This document shows positions 1 to 7,510 of a stretch of DNA of 47,966 nt, piece after piece. The stretch spans positions 1-47,966 of the forward strand of contig NZ_JYNO01000021.1 in assembly GCF_000934745.1 (NCBI RefSeq), in the 5' to 3' direction. Within the stretch, counting starts at the first letter, position 1; each line of letters begins with the position of its first letter. Below the pieces are notes generated by a model. That model searched no databases and was not told the origin of the DNA. It worked only from the letters and a program-made list of their open reading frames with translations. Both the position numbers and the translations under genes were made by a program. This DNA comes from Desulfonatronum thioautotrophicum (GTDB lineage Bacteria; Desulfobacterota; Desulfovibrionia; Desulfovibrionales; Desulfonatronaceae).

Positions 1-9
1 TCTGATTGG

Positions 10-580
10 TTACGAAATATTACTTGGAAATATCGTAACCCTCTGGTCCACAATTAAATTTCTTCGAGAGATTGCCTTGGTCAACCAAAGCCCGTCAAGA
101 CCCGTGGCCCTGGAAAGTGCGACGTACAACTGACCATGCGCGAAACAGCTTCCACCCCGCAGATCCAGGCAAACCTTGGGAATGGTCATGCCCTGGATCT
201 TGTGAATCGTAATGGCCCAGCCCAGGAGTAGCGGGTACTGCTCAAACTTGCCCACCACTTCCTTTTCCAACGTCCCGTTGGCCCAGGTGTAGGCAATGGA
301 CTCCCAGGTGTGGCGAGGGATCTTTACGGTCTTGCCGGTACGATCGATCTTCACCTTGATGGACTTGTCATCGAGTTCCAGCACATCCCCGATATCGCCA
401 TTGGCGGCCACCAGCCCGTCCTCATCCTGGTAGATGTTCGCGATGACCACGACGCGGGCACCTTTCTTCAGCTTCAACTCTTCCTCTGCCGGTGCGGTCG
501 GCACCTTCCCTTCCAGACTGGCCTTGTAGGTGAATAATTTGCCCTGGATGGCTTTCAACCTGGCCTCATGGCATGGCTGA
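10..580 (-). pseudogene. Pif1/RecD-like DNA helicase, C-terminal remnant
   Basis: This is the last third of a superfamily 1B DNA helicase. The frame holds the linker after the ATPase core (LKAIQGKLFTYKAS), then the SH3-like segment, then the C-terminal helicase motifs GWAITIHKIQGMT and YVALSRATGLDGL, which in Pif1/RecD enzymes bind DNA and ATP. The Walker A and DEAD-type motifs of the first RecA domain are absent. Homology appears to begin at EARLKAIQG near position 580, and a stop codon lies a short way upstream in the same frame, so the gene is 5'-truncated. A TTG at 558 is the only candidate start and is unlikely to be native. The fragment is probably not functional. Confidence 0.75.
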
Positions 581-707
581 ACAGCGAGCCTGCCAATGGC
601 GACGGTGATGACGGCCCATTGACCCTACACCGGCCCGGTATGTCGTCCAGATTCCCACTCCGCCGAAAATTGAGTCACGGACGGACAGGGGGAACAACGG
701 TTGTTGA
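575..707. other. Junction region, no recognised gene
   Basis: This short stretch lies between the helicase break point and the next recognisable frame. The frames through it are short and of unnatural composition on both strands. It may be the scar of a lost mobile element, but no terminal repeats can be seen. Confidence 0.3.
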
Positions 708-926
708 CCTGTTCGGCGTCCTGCGGACCCAGGGGCTCGGGGATCAGGTGGATCATTACGAGATGTATACCTTGCCAAGAAGTACGTCCGTGGATCAAAA
801 GACCTGAAGCCCGGAGAAATCAGTGAGCAGTTCATAACCTTGAGCCGGTGCAAGCGGGACCAGAAAATGCTCAAAAAATTAACTAATTATTTCAATTCTT
901 TGGATGATTATCAGAAGGCTGCGTAA
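708..926 (+). pseudogene. 3' remnant of an unknown gene
   Basis: An open frame runs from a stop at 705 to a TAA at 924-926. From about position 750 its translation looks like real protein: charged, helical, lysine-rich, with the segment YLAKKYVRGSKDLKPG and the end LDDYQKAA. No ATG or GTG start with a ribosome site was seen at its head. An intrinsic terminator follows directly, as expected for the end of a genuine gene. I do not recognise the family. It could instead be a short intact gene with an unusual start. Confidence 0.35.
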
Positions 927-937
927 GAGTTAAGCAG

Positions 938-982
938 ACCGGGGAAGCCCTTGAATGTTGAGGTCTTCTCCGGTTTTCTTTT
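938..982 (+). terminator. Rho-independent terminator
   Basis: Ten-base arms (ACCGGGGAAG at 938-947, CTTCTCCGGT at 965-974) pair with one mismatch around a 17-base loop and run into TTTTCTTTT. It lies 12 bases after the stop of the preceding frame. Confidence 0.7.
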
Positions 983-1030
983 GGGAGTTGACACGGTTGA
1001 AAAAGGCGGGAAGAAATGCCGAAACTTGCC

Positions 1031-1049
1031 TCAACTTGAACAAAGTTGA
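1031..1049. promoter_or_regulatory. Hyphenated palindrome, possible operator
   Basis: TCAACTT (1031-1037) and AAGTTGA (1043-1049) form a perfect 7-base inverted repeat with a 5-base spacer. It lies about 90 bases upstream of the PAS kinase start and has no T-tract, so it looks more like a regulator site than a terminator. Its role is not established. Confidence 0.3.
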
Positions 1050-1139
1050 AATGTTTGCAGCCATAAACTGGGCTACGCCTAATTTAACCCTGTATTCATT
1101 TGCTGCCACCATCTCGCCTTGATCCCTCTGGAGCACCAC

Positions 1140-1463
1140 ATGTCCCAAAAACAAGCCTCTGATATTCCCTCCGTTCAAAGGGGATTCCCTGACGTCTACG
1201 ATATCCTGATGAACACGCCCATCGGCTTTTTCAAGTCAACACCCGAGGAACGTTTTTTGTTTACAAATACAGCTCTGGCCAAAATGTATGGTTTTGCTAC
1301 GCCCAAAGAAATGATCGCATCCATCACGGACATTGTTGCCCAAGTTTATGTTGATCCGGCGGACAGGGAGGAGTTCAGACGTCTTTTGGAAGAGCGCGGT
1401 GAGGTGGTCAATCATGAATGTCGGATGAGACGACGTGACGGGACTGAAGTGGGGCCGGTCCTT
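1140..1463 (+). pseudogene. PAS hybrid histidine kinase, 5' fragment
   Basis: This is the N-terminal part of a sensor histidine kinase. The ATG at 1140 (MSQKQASD) follows CTGGAG at a good distance, so it is preferred to the frame opening at 1119. It holds one PAS fold (NTPIGFFKST, then FGFATPKEM-like and RRRDGTEV segments). The frame is broken by an IS3-family element directly after the RDGT motif that normally precedes the last PAS strands. The matching 3' part begins near 2850. The PAS domain is closely similar to the second PAS domain of the kinase at 11914-13605, so the two genes are paralogues. Confidence 0.8.
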
Positions 1464-1506
1464 TGGACAGTTTAGCGGCTCTCTTAAGGTGGAATCCTGT
1501 TTTCGT

Positions 1507-2517
1507 TTATGCCGCTATCCTTTCTCCCTCGTCAGCAGTTAATCCCGGCCTCAAGCACAAGCCGGTTTCTGGGGACGGTCGAGAATGGGCCACACAAAGC
1601 TCGTCGGAGACCGTCCCCAGAAACCGGCGGTCATCCGCGGTATTACCCTTCCCGCCATCCACTGGCTCTACCAAATCCGGCAGCGTAACAGATGCATAAG
1701 CCTCGTTCGGCACCATGTCTCCCAAACTCGAGTGCGGCCTGTCGGAGTTGTAATCCTCGAACCAATCCCCAAGAATTGTCCGGGCTTCTCGGCCGGTTGC
1801 GAACTCATGCAGGTAGACGCATTCATACTTCACCGTTCGCCATAGCCGCTCTATAAAAACATTGTCCATCCAGCGGCCCTTGCCGTCCATCGATATCCGC
1901 ACTCCCGCAGAAATCAACACGTTCGTGAACTCCCGGCTGGTGAACTGGCTGCCTTGGTCCGTATTGAATATCTCTGGGCGGCCGTATCGTCCCAGAGCCT
2001 CTTGCAGAGCCTCGACGCAGAACGCGGCGTCCATCGTGTTCGACAAGCGCCAACTCAATACTTTGCGACTATACCAGTCCATCACCGCCACCAGATACAT
2101 CGATCCTTGCTGCATCGGAATATAGGTGATGTCCGAGCACCAGACCAGATTCGGACGGTCAATCGTCATTTCCCGCAAAAGATACGGATAGATCCGATGT
2201 GACTGATCCGGAACCGTCGTGCGTGGCTTGGGATAGATCGCTCTCAGTCCCATCAACGCCATCAAACGCCGAATGCGTCTCCGGCTCACAATATACCCGT
2301 TCCGGCGAAGCCATCGCGTCATTTGGCGAGCACCGAAAAAAGGCGACAGGAGATACTTCGCGTCCATAAGCCGCATCAAAGCAAGGCTCTCAGCCGATTC
2401 TCCTTTGGGCTGATAATAGTACGTCGAGCGGCCAATACCCAACAACGCACATTGCCTCACTATGCTGAGCCGCGGGTGGTCGATCACGACCATACCCTTC
2501 CTCCGGGCCTGGCTCAA
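1507..2517 (-). CDS. IS3-family transposase OrfB
   Basis: This is the DDE integrase part of the transposase. An HTH_21-like segment (LGIGRSTYYY) is followed by the retroviral-integrase-type core with catalytic residues in WCSDITYI, NTDQGSQFTS and NVFIERLWRTVKYE. At 336 aa it is longer than usual: the last 45 or so residues after PNEAYASV are a tail that is not typical of the family and spans a 20-bp inverted repeat. Its start overlaps the end of orfA by four bases. In this family the two frames are normally joined by programmed frameshifting to give the active OrfAB protein. Confidence 0.9.
   Translation of the reverse strand: MSQARRKGMVVIDHPRLSIVRQCALLGIGRSTYYYQPKGESAESLALMRLMDAKYLLSPFFGARQMTRWLRRNGYIVSRRRIRRLMALMGLRAIYPKPRTTVPDQSHRIYPYLLREMTIDRPNLVWCSDITYIPMQQGSMYLVAVMDWYSRKVLSWRLSNTMDAAFCVEALQEALGRYGRPEIFNTDQGSQFTSREFTNVLISAGVRISMDGKGRWMDNVFIERLWRTVKYECVYLHEFATGREARTILGDWFEDYNSDRPHSSLGDMVPNEAYASVTLPDLVEPVDGGKGNTADDRRFLGTVSDELCVAHSRPSPETGLCLRPGLTADEGERIAA
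1561..1628. repeat. 20-bp perfect inverted repeat inside the IS
   Basis: The arms 1561-1580 and 1609-1628 are exact complements (GCCGGTTTCTGGGGACGGTC and its reverse complement) separated by 28 bases. They lie within the atypical C-terminal tail of OrfB. The sequence resembles the TGGGGACC block at the outer right end of the element, so it may be a remnant of IS ends. A strong hairpin in the transposase mRNA is the alternative. Confidence 0.7.
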
Positions 2518-2792
2518 CGCCCGGAGGCCTTGGCCAAAAAATCCCGCTCCACCGTCAACTGGCCTATCTTGGCGTGGAGTTCCTTGATTTCCTGCTCGTG
2601 AGATTTGGCTTTCTTTTCAGGCCCTCTTGAGAATACCTCGACCATACCGGTCCGAGCTTGCGCTTTCCATTGCGTGATTTGGTTCGGATGAACCCCATGC
2701 CGCGAGGCAAGCTGCGACGTAGTCAGATCGCCAGCCAACGCCTCTAAAGCCACCTTTGCCTTGAATTCAGCTGAATACCTTGTCCTCTTCAT
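2514..2792 (-). CDS. IS3-family transposase OrfA
   Basis: This 92-residue helix-turn-helix protein (MKRTRYSAEFKAKVALEAL, then TSQLASRHGVHPNQITQWK) ends in a leucine-rich coiled coil (EQEIKELHAKIGQLTVERDFL). It supplies DNA binding and dimerisation for the transposase. GGGAGGGACC just upstream of the ATG is a good ribosome site. It overlaps orfB by four bases. Confidence 0.9.
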   Translation of the reverse strand: MKRTRYSAEFKAKVALEALAGDLTTSQLASRHGVHPNQITQWKAQARTGMVEVFSRGPEKKAKSHEQEIKELHAKIGQLTVERDFLAKASGR

Positions 2793-2835
2793 GGTCCCTC
2801 CCGCGTCGTGGACTCCACCTTAACAGGCTGTCCAG

Positions 2836-3731
2836 TTTTTGGGGACCACTTCACCATCTCCGGTCTGTTCGAGGTAGCCGCCCGGCAAAAGGGCATTGCC
2901 CTGGAATGCTCCATGGAGCCTGACGTGCCAGCACACGTCCTCGGCGATACGGCGCGGATCAAGCAGATACTGTTCAAACTGGTGGGCAACGCCCTGAAAT
3001 TCACGGAAAAGGGGACCGTCCAGGTCCATCTGAGCGCTCTTTCCGCGGCCAAAGGCGGGGACGCACGGATCATGTTTTCCATTTCCGATACCGGCATCGG
3101 CATCCCTGACCACAAGTTCAAGGAACTGTTCCAGCCATTCACCCAGGTGGACGGCTCTTACATCCGTTCGCACCAGGGCGCGGGGTTGGGGCTGGTCATT
3201 GTCCGCAGGCTTGTTGCGTTGATGGATGGGAACATTACTGTGAAAAGCGAAGTCGGCCAGGGAACCACGGTGCATATGGTTCTGCCGTTCAAGCTGCCGG
3301 CACGTGACGTTTCTGAAACAACACACGCAGCTCCTGCACCGGGAGAGACTAGCAAGCGCCTGAACATCCTCCTGGCTGAAGACGATCCGCTGAACCAGCT
3401 GTTTATGCGATCAATCCTGAAAAAACTCGGGCACGCCGTGACCCTGGCCAACAACGGCCAGGAGGCATTGGATTTTCTGAAACAGAGTGATTTCGACTGC
3501 ATCCTCATGGACATTCAGATGCCGGTGATGACCGGGGATGAGGCGACAAAGGCCATCCGGGAATCATCTTCACTCGGCTACAAAAGAACCATTCCGATTA
3601 TCGCCGTTACCGCCCACACCCAACCTGGCGACCGGGAGCGATTCCTGGCCGTGGGGATGGACGACTATCTGGGCAAGCCGGTAGGTGTGGATAATTTGGA
3701 GAAGGTGCTGGAGAGAAACGTTCGTTTGTGA
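2836..3731 (+). pseudogene. PAS hybrid histidine kinase, 3' fragment (HATPase and receiver)
   Basis: This is the C-terminal part of the kinase split by the IS. Native homology begins around FTISGLFEVAARQKG. It carries the HATPase_c domain with N box (LVGNALKFTEKG), G1 (SDTGIGIP), F and G2 boxes (HQGAGLGLVIVRRL), then a receiver domain with acidic pocket (AEDDPLNQ), phospho-acceptor in ILMDIQMP, and lysine in YLGKPVG. The dimerisation and histidine phosphotransfer segment that should join PAS to HATPase is missing from both fragments, so the gene could not be restored by simple loss of the IS. The frame opening at 2808 includes IS sequence. Confidence 0.85.
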
Positions 3732-3980
3732 GAAGAGCCCCATACCCTAAACCCCCAAGGCTCACCCCCAGAAAACCCCTGGCCCACCCTCGGCATCACC
3801 CGCAAGCAGTACGCCGCCGCCAAGCCCTGGAAAAAGGCCCGGGTGAGTAAAGAGAAATACGCCAAGATGCTGAACATGATCCCGCCCCAACGATGGGAAA
3901 GACTTACCCGAACAACAACGCCACATTTTCATGTCTGCTTTGCGCGATATTCTTGGAGATGCCACAAAGACAGCTTTTGA
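3732..3980 (+). pseudogene. Unrecognised coding-like fragment
   Basis: In the same frame as the kinase and directly after its stop, an open stretch reads ENPWPTLGITRKQYAAAKP, then a lysine-rich helix and MLNMIPPQRWERL. This looks like real protein, and the PPQRWE block resembles small plasmid or island proteins. The remainder to the TGA at 3978 is less convincing. No start codon with a ribosome site was found. It is probably a decayed gene, which I cannot name. Confidence 0.3.
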
Positions 3981-4035
3981 TGACCTGTACCGGCAGGTGT
4001 TGGAATCGGAACTGGAGAAGATCGCCCCGACTTGA
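3931..4035 (+). CDS. Possible 34-residue small protein
   Basis: ATG at 3931 to TGA at 4033 encodes MSALRDILGDATKTAFDDLY followed by an acidic helix ending EKIAPT. The composition is protein-like and amphipathic, but there is no obvious ribosome site and the family is unknown. It may be the N-terminal scrap of a lost gene. Confidence 0.25.
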   Translation: MSALRDILGDATKTAFDDLYRQVLESELEKIAPT

Positions 4036-4245
4036 GAGGTTTGAGACAAGCTACTTTGAACGAGAACTTTATCGATCTTGATTTTGATTTGACCTGATTT
4101 GAGGGAATGGAAAGCAGTAGCCTGGCCTCGCCATGAGACCGGGCTTTGATTTTGTGAGGGATTCGTTTAAGCGCTTTGGGAAGGATCAAAACCCATGGTC
4201 ACAAACAAGAAACCCAGGCATCCTGGCGGGAATATGAGCTAACTG
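4036..4245. other. Intergenic region upstream of the IHF-like gene
   Basis: No coding frame is convincing here. The run GATCTTGATTTTGATTTG near 4073-4090 is AT-rich and may contribute to a promoter, but no clear -35/-10 pair is visible. Confidence 0.3.
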
Positions 4246-4536
4246 ATGAGTAACACCCTGACCAAAGCGGACATCATTGACGCTGTTTACGACAAGACTG
4301 ACATCACCCTCCAGGATGCTAGGACGTACGTCGAATCCCTGCTGGCCATCATGAAGACCGCCATCGTGCAAGATCAGGCTTTACTGATCAGCGGTTTCGG
4401 CAAGTTCGAGGCGTATGCGAAGAATGCCAGGAAGGGTCGCAACCCGGCGACCAGCGAGGCCATCACTTTGGAGCCGCGCAAGGTGGTCGTGTTTCGGCTG
4501 TCCAAGAAATTGAGGGATGAGTTGAATGAGAAATGA
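4246..4536 (+). CDS. IHF/HU-family DNA-bending protein (IHF alpha-like)
   Basis: At 96 residues this has the length of IHF-alpha. It has the family layout: an N-terminal helical dimer body (TKADIIDAVYDKTDITLQDA), then the beta-arm signature GFGKFEAYAKNARKGRNPATSE with the conserved proline that intercalates into DNA, then the closing helix KKLRDELNEK. IHF proteins bend DNA at specific sites and assist recombination, transposition and transcription. It lies about 60 bases before hsdM on the same strand and may be co-transcribed with it. Whether it is a housekeeping IHF subunit or an island copy cannot be decided here; its position inside the island suggests the latter. Confidence 0.85.
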   Translation: MSNTLTKADIIDAVYDKTDITLQDARTYVESLLAIMKTAIVQDQALLISGFGKFEAYAKNARKGRNPATSEAITLEPRKVVVFRLSKKLRDELNEK

Positions 4537-4597
4537 CGCCGCTTGAAATCAATAGATAAGAATTCCCCTCTTGCCACCCGTAACCCTCACGAGAACC

Positions 4598-6757
4598 ATG
4601 AGCCAAAACAACCAGAATCAAATCAACCTCAGTTGGATCACGAACTACATCTGGGGTATTGCTGATGACGTGCTGCGCGACTTGTATGTGCGGGGCAAGT
4701 ACCGGGACGTGATCCTGCCCATGACCGTGCTGCGCCGATTGGACGCGGTGCTGGAGGACAGCAAGCAGGCCGTGCTGGACATGAAGGCGACCCTGGATAC
4801 GGCGGGGGTGGTGGAGCAGGACCCGGCTTTGCGCCAGGCAGCGGGGCAGGCGTTTTACAACACGTCGAAATTCACCCTGCGTGATCTCAAGGCCAGGGCC
4901 GGCCGCCAGCAGCTCAAGGCCGATTTCGAGGCCTATCTGGACGGGTTCTCGCCCAACGTTCAGGACATACTGAACAACTTCGAGTTCCGTCACCAGATTC
5001 CGCGCCTGTCCAAGGCCGACGCTCTGGGGACGCTGATCGAAAAGCTGATGTCCCCGGAGGTGAACCTGAGCCCCCGGCCCGTCCTGAACAGCGACGGGAC
5101 GATCCGCCAGCCCGGCCTGGACAACCATGCCATGGGCACGATCTTCGAGGAGCTGGTGCGCAAGTTCAACGAGGAGAACAACGAGGAAGCCGGGGAGCAC
5201 TGGACCCCCCGCGACGCCGTAAAGCTTTCCGCCAGGCTGATCCTCCTGCCCATTGCCGACCAGATCGAATCCGGCACCTATCTGCTCTACGACGGCACCT
5301 GCGGCACGGGCGGGATGCTCACCGTGGCCGAGGAAATTCTGCACGAACTGGCAGCCCAGCACGGCAAGCAGGTGGCCACCCACCTCTTTGGCCAGGAGAT
5401 CAATGCCGAGACCTACGCCATCTGCAAGGCCGACCTGCTGCTCAAGGGCGAGGGCGAGGCGGCGGACAACATCGTGGGCGGGCCGGAGCACTCCACCCTG
5501 TCCAACGACGCCTTCCCCTCCCGCGAGTTCGACTTCATGCTCTCCAATCCGCCCTACGGCAAAAGCTGGAAAACCGACCTGGAGCGTATGGGCGGCAAGA
5601 AGGACATGCACGACCCGCGCTTCGTCATCGATCACGGCGGCGATCCGGAGTACTCCCTGATCACCCGGTCCAGCGACGGCCAGATGCTCTTTCTGGTCAA
5701 CCTGCTCAGCAAGATGAAGCGATCCACCCGGCTGGGCAGCCGCATCGCAGAGGTCCACAACGGCTCGTCCCTGTTCACCGGAGACGCGGGCCAGGGCGAG
5801 AGCAACATCCGCCGCTGGATCATCGAGAACGACTGGCTGGAGGCCATTGTCGCCCTGCCCCTGAACATGTTCTACAACACCGGCATTGCCACCTACATCT
5901 GGGTGCTGTCCAACCGCAAGCCGGAGCACAGGCGGGGCAAGGTCCAGCTCATCGACGCCACCAACTGGTACCAGCCGCTGCGCAAGAACCTTGGCAAGAA
6001 GAACTGCGAACTCTCCGAGGCGGACATCAGCCGCATCTGCGACACCTTCCTGGCCTTCGAGGAAACCGAGCAGTCAAAAATTTTCGAGAACAAGGCCTTT
6101 GGCTACTGGAAGGTCACCGTGGAGCGGCCCTTGCGCTTGGCTGTCGATCTGGGCGGGCAGCGCCTGCGGGAGTTCCGCCTGCTGTGCGCCGAAGCCAATG
6201 AAGACGAGCTTGCCGAGATCGGGGACAAGGCGGCCAAGGAATTCGGCCCCGGTCCGCACATGGACTACAACCTGTTCACCAAGCGCATCGCCAAACTGGC
6301 CGAAACCATGGGCGTGAAGCTGACTGCCAAGGCTAAAAAACTGCTCCAAAACACCCTGGCTCAGCGCGACGAGAAGGCCAAGGAAGTCATCGCCAAAATC
6401 CACAAGCCGGAAAAAGCCGAGCTCGCGCCCCTGCAAGGTCTCTTCCCCAGCAAGCGCAACGGCAAGGACGTGATCGTGGAGTACGAGCCGGACAGCGAGC
6501 TGCGGGACACCGAGCAAATCCCGCTCCTGGAAGATGGCGGCATCGAGGCCTTCCTGAAACGCGAAGTCCTGCCCCATGCCCCGGACGCCTGGTACGTCCC
6601 GGACAGCGTCAAGATCGGCTACGAAATCAGCTTCACCCGCTACTTCTACAAACCCCAGCCCCTGCGCACCCTGGCGGAAATCCGGGCCGACATCCTGGCG
6701 CTGGAAAAGGAAACCGAGGGGTTGCTGGAAGAGATCGTCGGCCAGGACGGGTACTGA
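4598..6757 (+). CDS. hsdM: Type I restriction-modification methyltransferase subunit
   Basis: HsdM transfers a methyl group from S-adenosylmethionine to adenine within the site chosen by HsdS. The N-terminal HsdM helical domain (INLSWITNYIWGIADDVL) precedes the N6-adenine methylase core with motif I DGTCGTGG (about residues 232-239) and catalytic motif IV NPPYG (about 317-321). At 719 residues it is longer than the classical EcoKI subunit (about 530) because of a C-terminal extension. I prefer ATG 4598 (MSQNNQNQ) over the upstream 4571 opening because the extra residues do not fit the family. No strong ribosome site is visible. Confidence 0.95.
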   Translation: MSQNNQNQINLSWITNYIWGIADDVLRDLYVRGKYRDVILPMTVLRRLDAVLEDSKQAVLDMKATLDTAGVVEQDPALRQAAGQAFYNTSKFTLRDLKARAGRQQLKADFEAYLDGFSPNVQDILNNFEFRHQIPRLSKADALGTLIEKLMSPEVNLSPRPVLNSDGTIRQPGLDNHAMGTIFEELVRKFNEENNEEAGEHWTPRDAVKLSARLILLPIADQIESGTYLLYDGTCGTGGMLTVAEEILHELAAQHGKQVATHLFGQEINAETYAICKADLLLKGEGEAADNIVGGPEHSTLSNDAFPSREFDFMLSNPPYGKSWKTDLERMGGKKDMHDPRFVIDHGGDPEYSLITRSSDGQMLFLVNLLSKMKRSTRLGSRIAEVHNGSSLFTGDAGQGESNIRRWIIENDWLEAIVALPLNMFYNTGIATYIWVLSNRKPEHRRGKVQLIDATNWYQPLRKNLGKKNCELSEADISRICDTFLAFEETEQSKIFENKAFGYWKVTVERPLRLAVDLGGQRLREFRLLCAEANEDELAEIGDKAAKEFGPGPHMDYNLFTKRIAKLAETMGVKLTAKAKKLLQNTLAQRDEKAKEVIAKIHKPEKAELAPLQGLFPSKRNGKDVIVEYEPDSELRDTEQIPLLEDGGIEAFLKREVLPHAPDAWYVPDSVKIGYEISFTRYFYKPQPLRTLAEIRADILALEKETEGLLEEIVGQDGY

Positions 6758-6768
6758 CATCAGTTCCG

Positions 6769-6834
6769 CCATATTCAAGGCTGGCGTGAATATGGACGCC
6801 GTTTCGTTCCATATTCAAGGCTGGCGTGAATATG
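6769..6834. repeat. Two copies of a 26-bp hyphenated palindrome
   Basis: Identical units lie at 6769-6794 and 6809-6834. Each has arms CATATTCA and TGAATATG around the loop AGGCTGGCG, and the two are 40 bases apart start to start. They sit in the gap between hsdM and the four-helix-bundle gene. No T-tract follows, so they are not typical terminators. Possible roles are paired regulator binding sites, an RNA processing site within the operon, or recombination sites. Confidence 0.85.
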
Positions 6835-6853
6835 TCAGTCAGGTCGAACACGA

Positions 6854-6896
6854 CCTATAGGGCCTATAAGCCCATAGGCCATCTAGGCCCCATAAG
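6854..6896 (+). promoter_or_regulatory. CCTATAGG-like short repeat array
   Basis: Five adjoining 8 to 10-base units with the core (C)CNATAGG run up to the start of the next gene: CCTATAGG, GCCTATAAG, CCCATAGG, CATCTAGG and CCCATAAGG. The last unit contains the AAGGA ribosome site for the ATG at 6905. GGCCTAT and ATAGGCC within it can also pair. It could control translation or serve as an operator. Confidence 0.6.
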
Positions 6897-6904
6897 GACA
6901 AAAC

Positions 6905-7510
6905 ATGACCAAAGAAGACAACCCCGACGGCTTCATCCCGCCGCACGGCGGGTACCAGAATATGTTGTCCTACAAAAAAACCGTGATCATCTATCTGGCC
7001 ACGGTGCGCTTTTGCGAGCGGTTTTTCACGCGGTACGACCGCACCGCGGAGCAGATGGTCAGCGCGGCCCGCTCGGGCAAGCAGAATCTCGTTGAAGGGA
7101 GCATGGCCTCGGGAACGTCCAAGTCCATGGAGATCAAGCTGGTCAACGTTGCCCGGGCCAGCCTGGAGGAGCTGCTGGAGGACTACCAGGACTTTCTCAA
7201 AGCACGCAACGCTCCGATATGGGACAAGGACAGCAGGGAGGCGCTCTTTGTGCGCAAGCTGGGAGCAAACAGGGACGCCTCCTACGAAACCTTCCGCGAG
7301 TTCATCGATACCCGCCCCCCGGAGGTCGTGGCGAACATCCTGATCTGCCTGATCAACCAGGCCAATTACCTCATCGACAAGCAGAAACGCCAGCTCGAAA
7401 AAGCCTTTGTCCAGGACGGCGGCCTCCGGGAACGCATGACCCGCGCCCGGATCACCGAACGAACCCGCCAGAACAACCCCTTCGCCCAAAACCCCAAGAG
7501 GCGCTCATGA
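6905..7510 (+). CDS. Four-helix-bundle protein with C-terminal suffix domain
   Basis: This 201-residue protein belongs to the S23/four-helix-bundle group. Helical segments cover KKTVIIYLATVRFCERFF, SMASGTSKSMEIKLVNVARASLEELLEDYQDF, EALFVRKLGANRDASYETFREFI, and VVANILICLINQANYLIDKQKRQLEKAF. The signature SARSGKQNLVEGS-type turn between helices one and two is present. The C-terminal part matches the suffix domain seen in a subset of this family. AAGGA precedes the ATG. It is inserted between hsdM and hsdS and overlaps hsdS by four bases, so it is made with the restriction enzyme. Its job there is unknown; binding the specificity subunit or nucleic acid is plausible. Confidence 0.75.
   Translation: MTKEDNPDGFIPPHGGYQNMLSYKKTVIIYLATVRFCERFFTRYDRTAEQMVSAARSGKQNLVEGSMASGTSKSMEIKLVNVARASLEELLEDYQDFLKARNAPIWDKDSREALFVRKLGANRDASYETFREFIDTRPPEVVANILICLINQANYLIDKQKRQLEKAFVQDGGLRERMTRARITERTRQNNPFAQNPKRRS

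Larger units (their letters stand above)
1464..2835 (-). mobile_element. IS3-family insertion sequence
   Basis: The element carries the usual orfA and orfB pair on the reverse strand. Its ends share TGGACAG followed by a TTAAGGTGGA block: TGGACAG at 1464 going inward, and its complement ending at 2835. The boundaries are approximate, because a GGTCC-containing stretch just outside each end may also belong to the element (out to about 1452 and 2849). No clear target duplication flanks it (CTT against GTT), and host sequence is missing between the two kinase halves. An adjacent deletion after insertion would explain both. Confidence 0.85.

Noticed and set aside
4463-5929. Long reverse-strand frame of 488 codons opposite hsdM
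   Set aside because: It lies opposite the methylase motifs, has a Gly/Val/Leu-rich shadow composition, and matches no family pattern.
6769-6896. CRISPR array or diversity-generating retroelement template repeat
   Set aside because: There are only two palindromic units with one 14-base gap, and no cas genes or reverse transcriptase lie in the window.
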